A DNA stretch of 45,168 nt from Planctomycetota bacterium (GTDB lineage: Bacteria > Planctomycetota > Planctomycetia > Pirellulales > Pirellulaceae): positions 1 through 45,168 of the forward strand of contig JAPOIJ010000017.1 in NCBI GenBank assembly GCA_029979005.1. The letters are read 5' to 3'. Under the pieces are notes generated by a model. It was not told the origin of the DNA, searched no databases, and worked only from the letters and a program-made list of their open reading frames with translations. How positions within the stretch are numbered: the stretch's first letter is position 1; the number at the start of each line of letters is the position of its first letter. Shown piece after piece: positions 1 to 9,597 of the stretch. The position numbers and the translations under genes were made by a program.

Positions 1-1371
1 ATGTCCCATGGTGAGGACAATATAGATAATACCGAATTTGGACGCGTCCAATGCATCGATGCAACGGGCACCGGAGATGTGACTGATACTCACGGTGTTT
101 GGCGAGTTGATGGTGTCAAAGCCGGTTACACTGCTTTGGTTGCCCACGACGGTATGCTTTTCGTGGTTGCAGATCTTGGAAACATGTATTGTTACGATTC
201 CAAGACAGGCGAAGAACTCTGGGTGCATGATCTTGGAACCGTCGGGAAGGGGTCTCCCGTCTGGGGCGACGGAAAGTTGTATGCGACTGAAGTCAATGGA
301 AACATGTGGATTCTTGAGCCTTCGAGAGCACGTTGTAAAACGCTCTCGCATGAGAAGATATCTGCCCGTGTTGGTTCGGGAATGGATGAGATTTATGCTT
401 CCCCCGTGATTGCGGACGGTCGCATTGTGCTCGTTACCCGCGATCGCACGATTTGTATCGCAGACGAATCGAAAGAAGTCGTTAATGGAACACCGGTTGC
501 CCTGGCTCCCGAGACTGCTCCAGTAGACGAAATCGACATGATTCAGCTGCGACCGTATGAGACCGTTGTTCAACCCGGATCGACAACTGAGTACGAACTG
601 CACGCCTTTGATGCTAACGGTCGTTTTCTAAAAAAATTACCGATCAAACAATTGGTGGCTGATGCTGACTTAGCCGGATTTACCACCGACGGTGGCAAGG
701 TTACCGCACCTACCACCGAGAGTCATATCGCTGGAACTGTCACCGCGACGGTGGGCGATAAAACCGCGGTTGCACGAATTCGAATGTTCAATCCCGCGAA
801 GGTCTGGAAGTGGGATTTCAATGGCTTGAAACCACCAACGGGGGTTCCTGCCGGTTGGATGCGAGCGTTCGCTAAGCTGAAGCCATTCGAAGTCGACGGC
901 GAAAAGGTTTTGAAGGTTACCGGTGGAGCAGAAGCGAAAGGCCGACCGAGTCACCAAATCGGACTCGGTTACGCTGGGATGAAGAATTACGAAATTCAGG
1001 CAGATGTACGATTGACGGAAAAACGTCGACAGTTGGGAAGTATCGGACTTTCAAACAACCGTTACAATCTGATCCTAATCGGGAATTCCAGTAAGTTGGA
1101 AGTTCTGTCGTGGGCTCCACACAAACGAATGGCAAAGAGCGTTCGGTTCCGTAGTGATCCCGATGTTTGGTACACCATGAAAATGAAGGTGGACGTCACT
1201 GACGGCGAGGCCAGAGTATCTGGAAAGGTTTGGAAGCGTGATGAAGCCGAACCAGAAGCATGGACGATCGAAGTCGTCGATCCCCATGGTAACGAGTCGG
1301 GTTCTCCGGGCTTGTACTTCTATGCGTTGGCAGACTGCTATTTCGACAACGTGATTGTGACGCAGAACTGA
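1..1371 (+). CDS. PQQ-like beta-propeller protein with C-terminal lectin-like domain, 5' end cut off
   Basis: An open frame runs from the first base of the window. It probably continues upstream, because the opening residues fall in the middle of a propeller blade: the run around 'RVQCIDATGTGDVT' matches the internal '[11 protein letters not shown]' blade of the next gene, so the ATG at base 1 need not be the start. Residues 1-165 carry PQQ/YWTD-like repeats (for example 'YCYDSKTGEELWVHDL'). Residues 180-260 look like an Ig-like linker. Residues 265-456 look like a concanavalin/LamG-type domain ending 'CYFDNVIVTQN', as found beside carbohydrate-binding domains in planctomycetes. The protein is probably exported and envelope-located. 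It lies 105 bases upstream of a second propeller gene on the same strand, so they may be cotranscribed. The substrate is unknown. Confidence 0.8.
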   Translation: MSHGEDNIDNTEFGRVQCIDATGTGDVTDTHGVWRVDGVKAGYTALVAHDGMLFVVADLGNMYCYDSKTGEELWVHDLGTVGKGSPVWGDGKLYATEVNGNMWILEPSRARCKTLSHEKISARVGSGMDEIYASPVIADGRIVLVTRDRTICIADESKEVVNGTPVALAPETAPVDEIDMIQLRPYETVVQPGSTTEYELHAFDANGRFLKKLPIKQLVADADLAGFTTDGGKVTAPTTESHIAGTVTATVGDKTAVARIRMFNPAKVWKWDFNGLKPPTGVPAGWMRAFAKLKPFEVDGEKVLKVTGGAEAKGRPSHQIGLGYAGMKNYEIQADVRLTEKRRQLGSIGLSNNRYNLILIGNSSKLEVLSWAPHKRMAKSVRFRSDPDVWYTMKMKVDVTDGEARVSGKVWKRDEAEPEAWTIEVVDPHGNESGSPGLYFYALADCYFDNVIVTQN

Positions 1372-1476
1372 TCACTTCGAATGGTTGAATTATCGAGTCC
1401 ATTTTTAACGGGCTCGATATCAAACTTCGTTCCATTAAAAATTAAAATTAGACTAACATTTGATCAAGGAATAATT

Positions 1477-3186
1477 ATGAAAGCGATTCGAATATTATCG
1501 CTTGCGGCTCTCGCATTGGTTTTGACGCTCTCTTACGCGGCGGCTGATTGGCCAATGTGGGGCGGAACGCCTTCGAGGAATATGGTGTCCGGTGCAAAAG
1601 GAGTTTCGATCAACTTCGATTTGCAGGCCGGCAAGGAAGGGAAGGTCCTTTGGCAGCAAGGCTTGGGTTCGCAAACTTACGGGAATCCAATCGTTGCTGA
1701 CGGAAAAGTTTTTGTTGGAACCAACAATGGCGGCGGCTGGCGAAAAGATAAGTATCCACCGGAAAAGGATCTTGGAGTCCTCCTTTGTTTCTCCGAAACG
1801 GACGGGAAGTTCATGTGGCAGCTGTCGCGTGAAAAATTGGCGGCTGGTCGCGTTAATGATTGGTTGCTGCAGGGCATTTGTTCAGTGCCTGCGGTAGAGG
1901 GTGACCGAATGTGGGTCGTGACAAACCGTTGTGAACTGATGTGTCTTGATACTGACGGTTTTCTTGATGGAACGAATGACGGTATCGTTCAGGACGAAGT
2001 AGATGCTACGAAACAAGATGCCGATATTCTTTGGAATCTTGACATGATTGAAGAGTTGGGTGTGTTTCCGCATAACCTTGCGACTAGTTCGCCCGTTGTT
2101 TTTGGCGACATTGTTTACGTAGTCACATCAAACGGAGTTGACGAAGCTCACTTAAACGTACCTTCTCCTCGCTCTCCATGTTTTTTAGCGGTTGATAAAA
2201 ATACTGGGGAAGTTCTGTGGGAAAAGAACCAGCCGTTTGATGGCATCCTCCATGGTCAATGGTCATCCCCTGCAATCGGAATGGTCAATGGTAAAGCTCA
2301 GGTGATTTTCCCCGGTGGCGATGGCTGGGTTTATGCCCACGACGCTGTTTCGGGAGAAGAAATCTGGAAGTGCGATCTCAATCCTAAAGTGACTAAATGG
2401 GAGCTTTACGGAAAAGGGACTCGTAATTCGATCATATCTACCCCCGTTTTTTATGACGATAGTGTTCTGATTTCGGTAGGTCAGGATCCGGAGCACGGCG
2501 AAGGCGTTGGTTATCTTTGGCGAATAGATGCTACGAAAACAGGCGACGTAAGTGCGGAGCTTGGCGAAATTGGCAGACCGGGTAAACCAAATCCAAACAG
2601 TGCCATCATCTGGGCCTACGGCGGCGAAACTCAGCCGACGATTGTGGAAGCGGAGCGGTTGGCGGAAGTCGAGAATATGCTCGCTGATTTGAAGTCAATT
2701 GAAGCGAACCCTGCCAATTCCGCAGCGAGTCTGGCTGATTTCATGAAAAAGTACGAAGGCAAATTTAATGATGGAATTCTGCACAAGAACTTTACTGAAA
2801 AGGATCTAAGTCCGGAGCGAGAGGCAGTTTATCGGCGTACCATGTCGACAGTTGCCGTTGCGGATGGATTGGTGTTCTCAGCTGATCTTAGCGGATTCGT
2901 TCACTGTATTGATTTGGAAACGGGACAGCGATACTGGGAATACGACATGCTTTCGGGAGTTTGGGGATCCCCACTAGTCGTCGATGGAAAAGTTTTCATT
3001 GGTAACGAAGATGGGACACTGCTGATTTTCAAGGCATCCAAAAAGCGGGCACAGGTCCTAGCCAAAAAAGAAACGGTTAATTATTCTGCGATTTATAGCA
3101 CCCCGACATTTGCCAACGGGAAGATGTATCTTTCTGATCGGACGCGTCTTTACGCGGTCGACGTGTCGGAAGCGAGCGAAGAGTAA
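1477..3186 (+). CDS. Secreted PQQ-like beta-propeller repeat protein
   Basis: The product is 569 residues. I choose the ATG at 1477 over the in-frame ATG at 1381, because 'caagga' sits 6 bases upstream and the product then begins with a clean signal peptide ([19 protein letters not shown]...AAA, cleavage near residue 24). Propeller blades follow with the repeated 'G..LW' and 'V.DGKVFVG' pattern: '[16 protein letters not shown]', '[15 protein letters not shown]', '[14 protein letters not shown]', '[15 protein letters not shown]'. A helical, charged insertion of about 60 residues (roughly 385-445) interrupts the propeller. This family resembles outer-membrane BamB and quinoprotein dehydrogenases, but I see no catalytic PQQ-dehydrogenase signature, so a periplasmic scaffold or binding role is as likely as an enzyme. 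It is probably cotranscribed with the preceding gene and ends at a strong terminator. Confidence 0.85.
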   Translation: MKAIRILSLAALALVLTLSYAAADWPMWGGTPSRNMVSGAKGVSINFDLQAGKEGKVLWQQGLGSQTYGNPIVADGKVFVGTNNGGGWRKDKYPPEKDLGVLLCFSETDGKFMWQLSREKLAAGRVNDWLLQGICSVPAVEGDRMWVVTNRCELMCLDTDGFLDGTNDGIVQDEVDATKQDADILWNLDMIEELGVFPHNLATSSPVVFGDIVYVVTSNGVDEAHLNVPSPRSPCFLAVDKNTGEVLWEKNQPFDGILHGQWSSPAIGMVNGKAQVIFPGGDGWVYAHDAVSGEEIWKCDLNPKVTKWELYGKGTRNSIISTPVFYDDSVLISVGQDPEHGEGVGYLWRIDATKTGDVSAELGEIGRPGKPNPNSAIIWAYGGETQPTIVEAERLAEVENMLADLKSIEANPANSAASLADFMKKYEGKFNDGILHKNFTEKDLSPEREAVYRRTMSTVAVADGLVFSADLSGFVHCIDLETGQRYWEYDMLSGVWGSPLVVDGKVFIGNEDGTLLIFKASKKRAQVLAKKETVNYSAIYSTPTFANGKMYLSDRTRLYAVDVSEASEE

Positions 3187-3212
3187 GGCGAGTAATCGGC
3201 ATGTATTAAAAG

Positions 3213-3244
3213 AAAAAGCGAGGCCATCGGGCCTCGCTTTTTTT
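3213..3244 (+). terminator. Rho-independent terminator after the propeller genes
   Basis: A GC-rich stem GCGAGGCC (3218-3225) pairs with GGCCTCGC (3230-3237) across an ATCG loop. It is extended by AAAAA/TTTTT and followed by seven T. The flanking A run makes it usable from both strands, so it may also serve the convergent minus-strand gene ending at 3297. Confidence 0.9.
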
Positions 3245-3296
3245 ATTCCTGACTGAACAATGTCGCAGGCTTACTGCGGTTGTTTTTTAGGATGGA

Positions 3297-4286
3297 TTAG
3301 TCAATGCCACGATCATCGGGAGCCGGGTTCGGTGCGGATGTGGCATCAAAACCGCTGGTTGATTCGTCGTGGGTAATGTCATCATGATCGGCGTCGTCAG
3401 CATCGCTGGCATCGATCATTTCGGCGGCGTCTAGTTGATCACCGCGATCGACCGAGACGACCTTGCCCTGGAAGCTCAGCATTTCATCGATCCGGGCCAG
3501 TTTACCTTTGAAGAATGGAAACCATGGAGTGCGGTAAAGTCCCACAACACGTTTCATCGTAAAAATTGGTTTGTTCATTCTCGTCTTCAATGATAACGAA
3601 CCGACACCAGAAAGAAACATTTCAAGATAATCGAGCGGTTCGTTTTCAGTTTTCAAACCGATCAGCTCAAAACGCTCGCCTTTTCCGCCAAGCCGATTTA
3701 CGGTTAAACCGGATTCGTCAATCCGAACACGCATGTGGGTTCGACTGTATATGAAGTTACCAAGCCAAATGCAGGCGAAGACAAGCGACATCATTAACCA
3801 GCCGCCGGTGTCCATGGTTGGTTCGAGGCCACCGAGGAACTCTCCCATCCACTTGAACGGACGAATTGTGCCCTGGAGTTCTAAAACAACTGGAATTCCT
3901 ACTAAGGTTCCAAGCATAAAAAACATCAGGAAAAACTTACCCTTGGGTAAATTGAATCGGAATGCGATATACCAGACGAGCATTACCGTCAGGCCAATCC
4001 AAAACAGCATATGCGGATCAAAAAAAGGTGTTTTCGCAGACATCAGCGAAAGCGACTCTTCGTAAGCAGCTGCAACGGCTGGATCAGTAGCGGATTCAGC
4101 CTGCTTTTGGAAATTTTTGGTAATGGTTTCAAAGGTGGGGCCATCGATTGAACCTACGATCGATTTTCCGGGCACGAGGGATAGCAGTGCCAAAACGAGG
4201 AATAGAGCTGCGGGATAACCAGCTAAGATGCCTGGAAGGTGATCGTAAAGGACAATCGGTTTCAGCGTTGGCGGTTTTTCGGACAT
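3297..4286 (-). CDS. Four-helix membrane protein of unknown function with acidic tail
   Basis: The product is 329 residues from an ATG at 4286 with only a weak GGAT upstream. Four hydrophobic segments are visible, at about 21-39, 93-110, 117-135 and 160-178. Helices 1 and 2 are separated by a hydrophilic stretch of about 50 residues. After helix 4 comes a soluble domain of about 100 residues ('MRVRIDESGLTVNRLGG', 'RFELIGLKTEN') that resembles a PH-like or DUF-type beta domain of the kind found after membrane anchors. The C-terminal 45 residues are rich in Asp ('DASDADDADHDDITHDE') and probably disordered. I do not recognise a named family. It stands alone between a convergent propeller gene and the S46 peptidase, whose stop is 183 bases away. 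The gap 4287-4469 should hold its promoter. Confidence 0.75.
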   Translation of the reverse strand: MSEKPPTLKPIVLYDHLPGILAGYPAALFLVLALLSLVPGKSIVGSIDGPTFETITKNFQKQAESATDPAVAAAYEESLSLMSAKTPFFDPHMLFWIGLTVMLVWYIAFRFNLPKGKFFLMFFMLGTLVGIPVVLELQGTIRPFKWMGEFLGGLEPTMDTGGWLMMSLVFACIWLGNFIYSRTHMRVRIDESGLTVNRLGGKGERFELIGLKTENEPLDYLEMFLSGVGSLSLKTRMNKPIFTMKRVVGLYRTPWFPFFKGKLARIDEMLSFQGKVVSVDRGDQLDAAEMIDASDADDADHDDITHDESTSGFDATSAPNPAPDDRGID

Positions 4287-4469
4287 ATATTTTGATCCAA
4301 TGGTTGATTAGTTACGGGCTGAACATAATTCGTGCCGGTTGCAACAATATCGTAAAAAAAAATAGACGTTGCTGCAATTTACGAAGATTGATCGCCCGTT
4401 AGTTTAACGGTTTGCTGAGTGATGGAAACACAACTGAGTTGATTCAGCAGGTGAAAACACGGCTCAGCG

Positions 4470-6584
4470 CTAATTTAGTCCCATCTCGCGAATCAAGTGT
4501 TTTGCCCCGTACACGGTGTCGGTAATCCACAATACGTATCGAATGTCGACACCAATCGAGCGACTATACTCGGTATTCCATGCAAAATCATTGATTGTGG
4601 CTTCGAATGCCCGATCAAAATTGACGCCTACGAGTTGGCCCTTGCCATTGAGGATTGGGCTGCCGGAGTTACCGCCGGTCGTATCGGTGTCATAGAGAAT
4701 TGCGATTGGAATGTCCTTCAATTGGGGGTGCATGTAAGAACCGAAATCCCGTTTCTTCGCCATCTTCAATACCTTTTCAGGAGTGATAAATGGCGCGACA
4801 CCCGTCGTTTTTGCGACGACTCCACTGAGACTTGTTGCCGGTGATTTGTAAACTGCATCTTCCGGCGAGTATCCGCGAACGGTTCCAAACGTCAGGCGAA
4901 GAGTACCATTGGCATCGGGAACAAAATCTGTTTCTAAGAATTGTTGTTTTAAAGTGATTAGTTCGCCATAGTACAGTCCGAGTTGGCCATCTCGAGCCTT
5001 GCTCGACTCTCTTAATTCAAGGTACTGGGGATACAGCTTCACAATTAATTGAATGAAGGGATCCGAGTTTGCGTTTAATTGTTCAATGGTCTGGTTTAGG
5101 CAACTCTGCAGGAATTCTGGATCCTTAAGTTGGGTTGCGCTGTACAGGTCGTCCAGTGTGAGTCCATCTAAGGCGGGGACCTCCATGGCGTCATTTTTCA
5201 TTCGCTCAAGAAGCTGAGCCAGCAAAGACTGATCAACCTCGAGATTCAAATCCTTCTGGATCATCATGAGGCGGGAAACGGTTTGAGAAAAATTTCTATC
5301 CATATAGGCTGATTCGCGCTCAAGATCAGATTTTTGGCGTTCATGAGCGGCATCGTAAATCGTAAATGCCAACCGCAACAGTTGGCTGGTGCTTCGAAGA
5401 TTTTGAAAATTCGCTTCCGCAGTCGCAGTCTCGCTCATTTTCTGGTAGACCGAATCAATGTTACTTAGCAACGTTCCGTATTTGGCTTTGCGAACTGGAT
5501 CTGCATCAATATACGCTTGCAACTTCTGCTCTTCGGCGGCACGTTTTTCGACAATTTGTTTGCGTGTTAGGCCTTTTAACTGTCCACGCGACCTTTTTTC
5601 GGTATTGGCGAGGCTCTTGATTCTGGAAAGCAATGTTAGGGCGACGGCGCGATCTTGTTCGCCTGCTTTTTCCATGGTATCAATTTGCCGTCCGTAAAGA
5701 TCAACAATGTAAGGCAAGCGAACATCTTGTTCGAAAGCTAGAAAGCTCGATGTTTTATGTCGCGCGGTTCGGCCAGGATAGCCGAGCAGCATCACGTAGT
5801 CGCCCTCGTTTGCCCCCTGGGGAGCGACCTGGATAAATCGCTTGGGTTGGTAAGGCACATTGTCGGGTGAATAGTCGGCAGTTGAACCGTCGGGCGCAAC
5901 GTAGGCTCTCATGAAAGAGAAATCACCGGTGTGTCTTGGCCATTCCCAGTTGTCAACATCTCCCCCAAAATTGCCGATGGAGGATGGAGGGGCAAAAACA
6001 AGTCGAACATCTTTAATGTAGGTATAGAGAAACAGGACGTAAGTTTTGCCGGTAAACATTTCAGCGACTTCCGCTCGCATGCCCGGGTTATCTTCTTCTG
6101 CCTGTTTTTCGATTAACTTCCGTTTTCGCGAAATGGCTTTGCTACGATCGACAAACGACATGTCAGCATTAACAACGCTCAGTACCTCGGTGGAAACATC
6201 GGAAAAAGCCTCAGTGACGCGAACCGTATAACCTGCGGCGGGAATTTCTGTTGCTTTTGTTTTGGCCTGAAACCCGTCTTTCAAGTAGTCATTTTTCGTA
6301 GTACTGGCCGACTGGATTGCTCGATAGGCACAGTGGTGATTGGTAATGATCAGGCCTTCAGGCGAAACAAAAGAACCTGTGCATCCATTGACGCGACAAA
6401 TTCCGTCAATCAGGCAGGTTTCGTTCGGATTAAACAACTCCAGAGCGGTAAGCTGCAGTCCTTTTTTAGACAAGTTTAGCCTGGCAATCTCGCTGATCGG
6501 GTACATCCCTTCGTCGGAATGTACGGTGGTCGCTGTGAATAAAGAAAGTAAGGCAACTGTTATCAAACGATAAACTTGTTTCAT
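4470..6584 (-). CDS. S46-family dipeptidyl-peptidase (DPP7/DPP11 type)
   Basis: A 704-residue secreted serine exopeptidase with a signal peptide (residues 1-23) and the full S46 signature. The catalytic His is in 'TNHHC' (His84), Asp in 'PRHTGDF' (Asp221) and Ser in 'GGNSGSP' (Ser640). The length matches characterised family members (about 710-720 residues). S46 enzymes remove dipeptides from the N-terminus of oligopeptides in the periplasm. In the family the residue 18 positions after the catalytic Ser decides specificity: Arg in DPP11 (acidic P1) and Gly in DPP7 (hydrophobic P1). Here that position is Arg658 in 'VNFDRAFE', so I infer an Asp/Glu preference. The ATG at 6584 has a weak AAAGAG upstream. 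It is transcribed divergently from the sugar dehydrogenase gene. Confidence 0.93.
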   Translation of the reverse strand: MKQVYRLITVALLSLFTATTVHSDEGMYPISEIARLNLSKKGLQLTALELFNPNETCLIDGICRVNGCTGSFVSPEGLIITNHHCAYRAIQSASTTKNDYLKDGFQAKTKATEIPAAGYTVRVTEAFSDVSTEVLSVVNADMSFVDRSKAISRKRKLIEKQAEEDNPGMRAEVAEMFTGKTYVLFLYTYIKDVRLVFAPPSSIGNFGGDVDNWEWPRHTGDFSFMRAYVAPDGSTADYSPDNVPYQPKRFIQVAPQGANEGDYVMLLGYPGRTARHKTSSFLAFEQDVRLPYIVDLYGRQIDTMEKAGEQDRAVALTLLSRIKSLANTEKRSRGQLKGLTRKQIVEKRAAEEQKLQAYIDADPVRKAKYGTLLSNIDSVYQKMSETATAEANFQNLRSTSQLLRLAFTIYDAAHERQKSDLERESAYMDRNFSQTVSRLMMIQKDLNLEVDQSLLAQLLERMKNDAMEVPALDGLTLDDLYSATQLKDPEFLQSCLNQTIEQLNANSDPFIQLIVKLYPQYLELRESSKARDGQLGLYYGELITLKQQFLETDFVPDANGTLRLTFGTVRGYSPEDAVYKSPATSLSGVVAKTTGVAPFITPEKVLKMAKKRDFGSYMHPQLKDIPIAILYDTDTTGGNSGSPILNGKGQLVGVNFDRAFEATINDFAWNTEYSRSIGVDIRYVLWITDTVYGAKHLIREMGLN

Positions 6585-6658
6585 CGAAACTCTTTCAGAT
6601 AGATCATGTTGGAGCTGTCATCGAGGAATCCCCGTTTTGCTTCAGTATGAAGAACCTT

Positions 6659-6690
6659 TTGACAGCGCGGTAGTCCATTTCTGTTATTAT
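6659..6690 (+). promoter_or_regulatory. Candidate sigma70-type promoter for the sugar dehydrogenase gene
   Basis: A perfect TTGACA at 6659-6664 is followed after 17 bases by TGTTAT (6682-6687); TATTAT at 6685-6690 is an alternative -10. It lies in the 235-base region between two divergent genes and would give a leader of about 125 bases. A second, weaker pair (TTGAAA at 6724, TATTTT at 6747) lies closer to the gene. This is sequence resemblance only. Confidence 0.35.
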
Positions 6691-6819
6691 TGAGGATTCG
6701 AGTGGGCAATGCCAAACAAGGCTTTGAAAAAAGGTTTTAAAAATACTATTTTAACGGCAAAGCTACCGAGTGATTTATCTTGGTGTTGTGCCGATCCATC
6801 TTCGCTATTGAGATTTTAA

Positions 6820-9030
6820 ATGATGTTAAAAGCAATTTTTATAGTCGTGTTTTTCGTTTTCTGTCAGCAAGAGATCAGTGGCGCGACAAGATTCCCTGTT
6901 CAGGAGAATCCTAAAGTTGCCAATCAGCCAAGTGGTGCGTTACAGGTGGACGACTCTGACTTGCGTCAGTTCGTTGACATTGAAAGAGCTTATTCTCAAT
7001 TGCGGTTTAATCGTCCAATCTATTTGACCGGTGCTGGGGATGGGAGTGGAAGGGTTTTCGTAGTTGAGCAGGGAGGGGTGGTCCGCTGGTTTTCGCAAAA
7101 GGACGATAACCCCTCAAGTCAAGTTTTCCTTGACGTTAGTCATCTGGTAAGTCGCCGTGGTAACGAGGAGGGACTGATTGGTTTTGCTTTCCACCCGGAA
7201 TTTAAAAACAATGGCCAACTTTTTTGCCACTATTCCTCCAACGCGCATCGCACCGGTGAAAAAGAGGTAGCGTCGAATGTAATTTCAAGATTTACCGTTT
7301 CGGATAATCCAAATCTTGTACTGCCTGAGTCGGAGGAGATTCTCTTAACCATTCCTCAGCCGTATCCAAATCACAACGGCGGAGCGATGGCGTTTGGGAA
7401 AGACGGATATTTGTATTTTTCGTTAGGTGATGGCGGTTACAAAGATGATCCCCTCGGAAATGGGCAGAATCTAAAAACGATGCTAGGTGGAATCAATCGC
7501 ATCGATGTTGATGTAAAGGGGCCAATCCAACCTTATCGTATTCCAGCTGATAATCCTTTTCTGAAAGTGCCGGGAGCGGCTCCTGAACTTTTTGCCTGCG
7601 GATTGCGAAATGTTTGGCGGTTTTCGTTCGACCGAGAAACGGGAGAGCTCTGGGCGGCCGATGTTGGGCAAGCTCGCACCGAGGAAGTAAATATAATTGA
7701 AAAAGGGGGTAACTACGGATGGAATCGGTTTGAGGCAGATGACGATTTCGAAGTCAAAACTCAATTAGCTTCCAAGCCCCATGCACCCCCGGTCGCTACC
7801 TATGGTCATCAGTGGGGAGGTTCTATCACTGGAGGAAATGTCTATCGAGGAACTCGTTTTCCTGAACTCGAAGGAGCATATTTTTTCGGAGATTACATGA
7901 CGGGGAATCTATGGAAAACTACCAGGGATATTAATGGTCATTTCGATACTCAGCTGGTTCGGAGAACGGGCCGAAGTATTGCCTCGTTTGGAGAAGACGA
8001 TGAAGGTGAAGTTTATTTGTTGAGTTTCGATGGGGGCATTTACCGCATCGTCGCGACCTCCACGCCAGAAAATACGTTTGCGGATTGGCCTCAACTGTTG
8101 TCTGGAACAGGTTTGTTCGCTTCGATGAAAACAAAAGAGCCGGCCGCAGACTTGATTCCTTATGAGGTAAATGCTCCTTTCTGGTCAGACGACGCTCAGA
8201 AAACACGATTCTTCCAGCTGCCTGAAGGTAGTCAACTGGTCTTCCGAGAATCAGGTACCTGGGAGGTGCCGGTCGGCGCGACCGTCGTAAAGAATTTCCA
8301 TGTGAAATCGAGGGGAAAGGTAAAATTGTTCGAGACGCGTTTAATCAAACGAACTTCTGATGGCTGGGAAGCTGCCACTTACGTTTGGGATAAACAGGGA
8401 AACGATGCTGAGTTGTTAACCGGCGGTAAACAATTTGAATATTGGAACTCTTCTGCTGTTCATTCGTGGCACGCTCCGTCAGCATCAGAATGTGCCAGTT
8501 GTCATGTGGATAGTGCGGGGTACGTGTTGGGGCTGTCGACTCGACAGTTGAATCGCAAGGGAAAGTCAGGAAAGCACCAAATTTCGGAATGGATAGAGAG
8601 TGGAATATTATCGGGGCCTGGAGATATTCAGTGGGATAAGCAAGCGGCGTTTTGTTCGCCCTATGACGATCAATTTTCACTTGAGCAGAGATCGCGAGTG
8701 TGGCTCGATGTAAACTGTGCGATGTGTCATCGCCCGAACGGTTCTGGTAATGCGACGATTGACTTGCAGTTTGATACGCCGTTGCAGGAAACCAAAACAA
8801 TCGAAGTAATGCCCGCACAGGGGGATCTTGGTGTTGCCGATGCAAAAATCATAGCAAGGGGAGATCCGGATCGATCCCTATTGGTGCATCGTGTTGAGAC
8901 GTTGGGACAAGGGAGAATGCCGGGGACAGGAAGCAACCGAATTGACGCCAAAGCTGTTGAGTTACTGACTCAATGGATACGACAAATGGCGGATGATGAT
9001 CGAATCCTGGGAACGCCGACAAATAAATAA
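6820..9030 (+). CDS. Glucose/sorbosone dehydrogenase-type propeller fused to a di-haem c-type region
   Basis: The product is 736 residues; the start is ATG 6820 or 6823, with no clear ribosome site. It has a signal peptide (residues 1-22). Residues 60-420 form the PQQ-dependent soluble glucose dehydrogenase/sorbosone dehydrogenase (GSDH) fold: 'EGLIGFAFHPEF', 'NHNGGAMAFGKDGYLYFSLGDGG' split around His185, and 'GLRNVWRFSFD'. Residues 430-735 form a region common in planctomycete fusions. It holds two haem-c motifs, CASCH (558-562) and CAMCH (633-637), and a final helix after 'GQGRMPGTG' that may supply an axial Met. The likely role is periplasmic oxidation of sugars or alcohols, passing electrons through the attached haem region. 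It faces the convergent small gene ending at 9032, one base past its stop. Confidence 0.9.
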   Translation: MMLKAIFIVVFFVFCQQEISGATRFPVQENPKVANQPSGALQVDDSDLRQFVDIERAYSQLRFNRPIYLTGAGDGSGRVFVVEQGGVVRWFSQKDDNPSSQVFLDVSHLVSRRGNEEGLIGFAFHPEFKNNGQLFCHYSSNAHRTGEKEVASNVISRFTVSDNPNLVLPESEEILLTIPQPYPNHNGGAMAFGKDGYLYFSLGDGGYKDDPLGNGQNLKTMLGGINRIDVDVKGPIQPYRIPADNPFLKVPGAAPELFACGLRNVWRFSFDRETGELWAADVGQARTEEVNIIEKGGNYGWNRFEADDDFEVKTQLASKPHAPPVATYGHQWGGSITGGNVYRGTRFPELEGAYFFGDYMTGNLWKTTRDINGHFDTQLVRRTGRSIASFGEDDEGEVYLLSFDGGIYRIVATSTPENTFADWPQLLSGTGLFASMKTKEPAADLIPYEVNAPFWSDDAQKTRFFQLPEGSQLVFRESGTWEVPVGATVVKNFHVKSRGKVKLFETRLIKRTSDGWEAATYVWDKQGNDAELLTGGKQFEYWNSSAVHSWHAPSASECASCHVDSAGYVLGLSTRQLNRKGKSGKHQISEWIESGILSGPGDIQWDKQAAFCSPYDDQFSLEQRSRVWLDVNCAMCHRPNGSGNATIDLQFDTPLQETKTIEVMPAQGDLGVADAKIIARGDPDRSLLVHRVETLGQGRMPGTGSNRIDAKAVELLTQWIRQMADDDRILGTPTNK

Positions 9031-9031
9031 A

Positions 9032-9529
9032 TCATAGTCTGGTGTCTACGATTTCCAATAACAGCTTAAGTGTAAATTCCGCGAGGTCGAGTTTTTTTGC
9101 GGCATGTTTTATTTTAGGTGACATGCCTGCAAGGTCGTTGTTCACAAAGGCTCCATACATAGCACTCTGAAGGTAGGCGTCTGCAACTTCCAGTTGAGCA
9201 AGCGTCGTTTCAAAATCTGCAACCATCGACTCTGAGGAATTCAGATAAATCCATGGCATCAGCTTTTGAGATATTAAATTGAGTTCCGAAAATCGTTGAA
9301 GTTGAGTGATTAGAGATTCGAGGTTCGGGAAAATCTTTTGAGTTGAAAGCTGTGGAGCAACCGTAAGTTTTTGTTTCTTGATGTCTTTTAAGTTCGATGA
9401 CTTGCTGGAGTGAACGCTGGGAATTTCGTTGGCGTCAGGAGATTCGAATCCGTAACTTGAACTGCTGGATAGAAAACAAAAGAGGACAAACAGCAGGAAG
9501 GTGTACTGGATGGCTAATGAATGTTTCAT
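9032..9529 (-). CDS. Small secreted protein, unknown function
   Basis: The product is 165 residues from ATG 9529, with a clear signal peptide (residues 1-28, serine-rich before the cleavage region). The mature part is mostly predicted helix, with Leu-rich amphipathic stretches ('LESLITQLQRFSELNLISQKL', 'TTLAQLEVADAYLQSAM'), suggesting a helical bundle. No catalytic motif or cysteine pair is visible and I do not recognise a family. It starts 68 bases after the BatA-type vWA gene on the same strand and is probably the last gene of the MoxR/DUF58/vWA operon, so a periplasmic accessory role is a reasonable guess. Its stop is one base from the convergent sugar dehydrogenase stop. Confidence 0.7.
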   Translation of the reverse strand: MKHSLAIQYTFLLFVLFCFLSSSSSYGFESPDANEIPSVHSSKSSNLKDIKKQKLTVAPQLSTQKIFPNLESLITQLQRFSELNLISQKLMPWIYLNSSESMVADFETTLAQLEVADAYLQSAMYGAFVNNDLAGMSPKIKHAAKKLDLAEFTLKLLLEIVDTRL

Positions 9530-9597
9530 GAACGTATTCTCGTTTATCTTTCCAGCGGATTCGGTTTTTGTAGGCGGAGGAAAAGTCTTTAGTTCGA

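Noticed and set aside
3263-3289. Second terminator after the propeller genes (CGCAG/CTGCG then TTGTTTTTT)
   Set aside because: The stem is only five pairs with an interrupted T run, and the strong terminator at 3213 makes it unnecessary.
8345-8845. Minus-strand frame of 166 codons inside the sugar dehydrogenase gene
   Set aside because: It is opposite the haem motifs of a well-supported gene, with composition typical of an antisense shadow.
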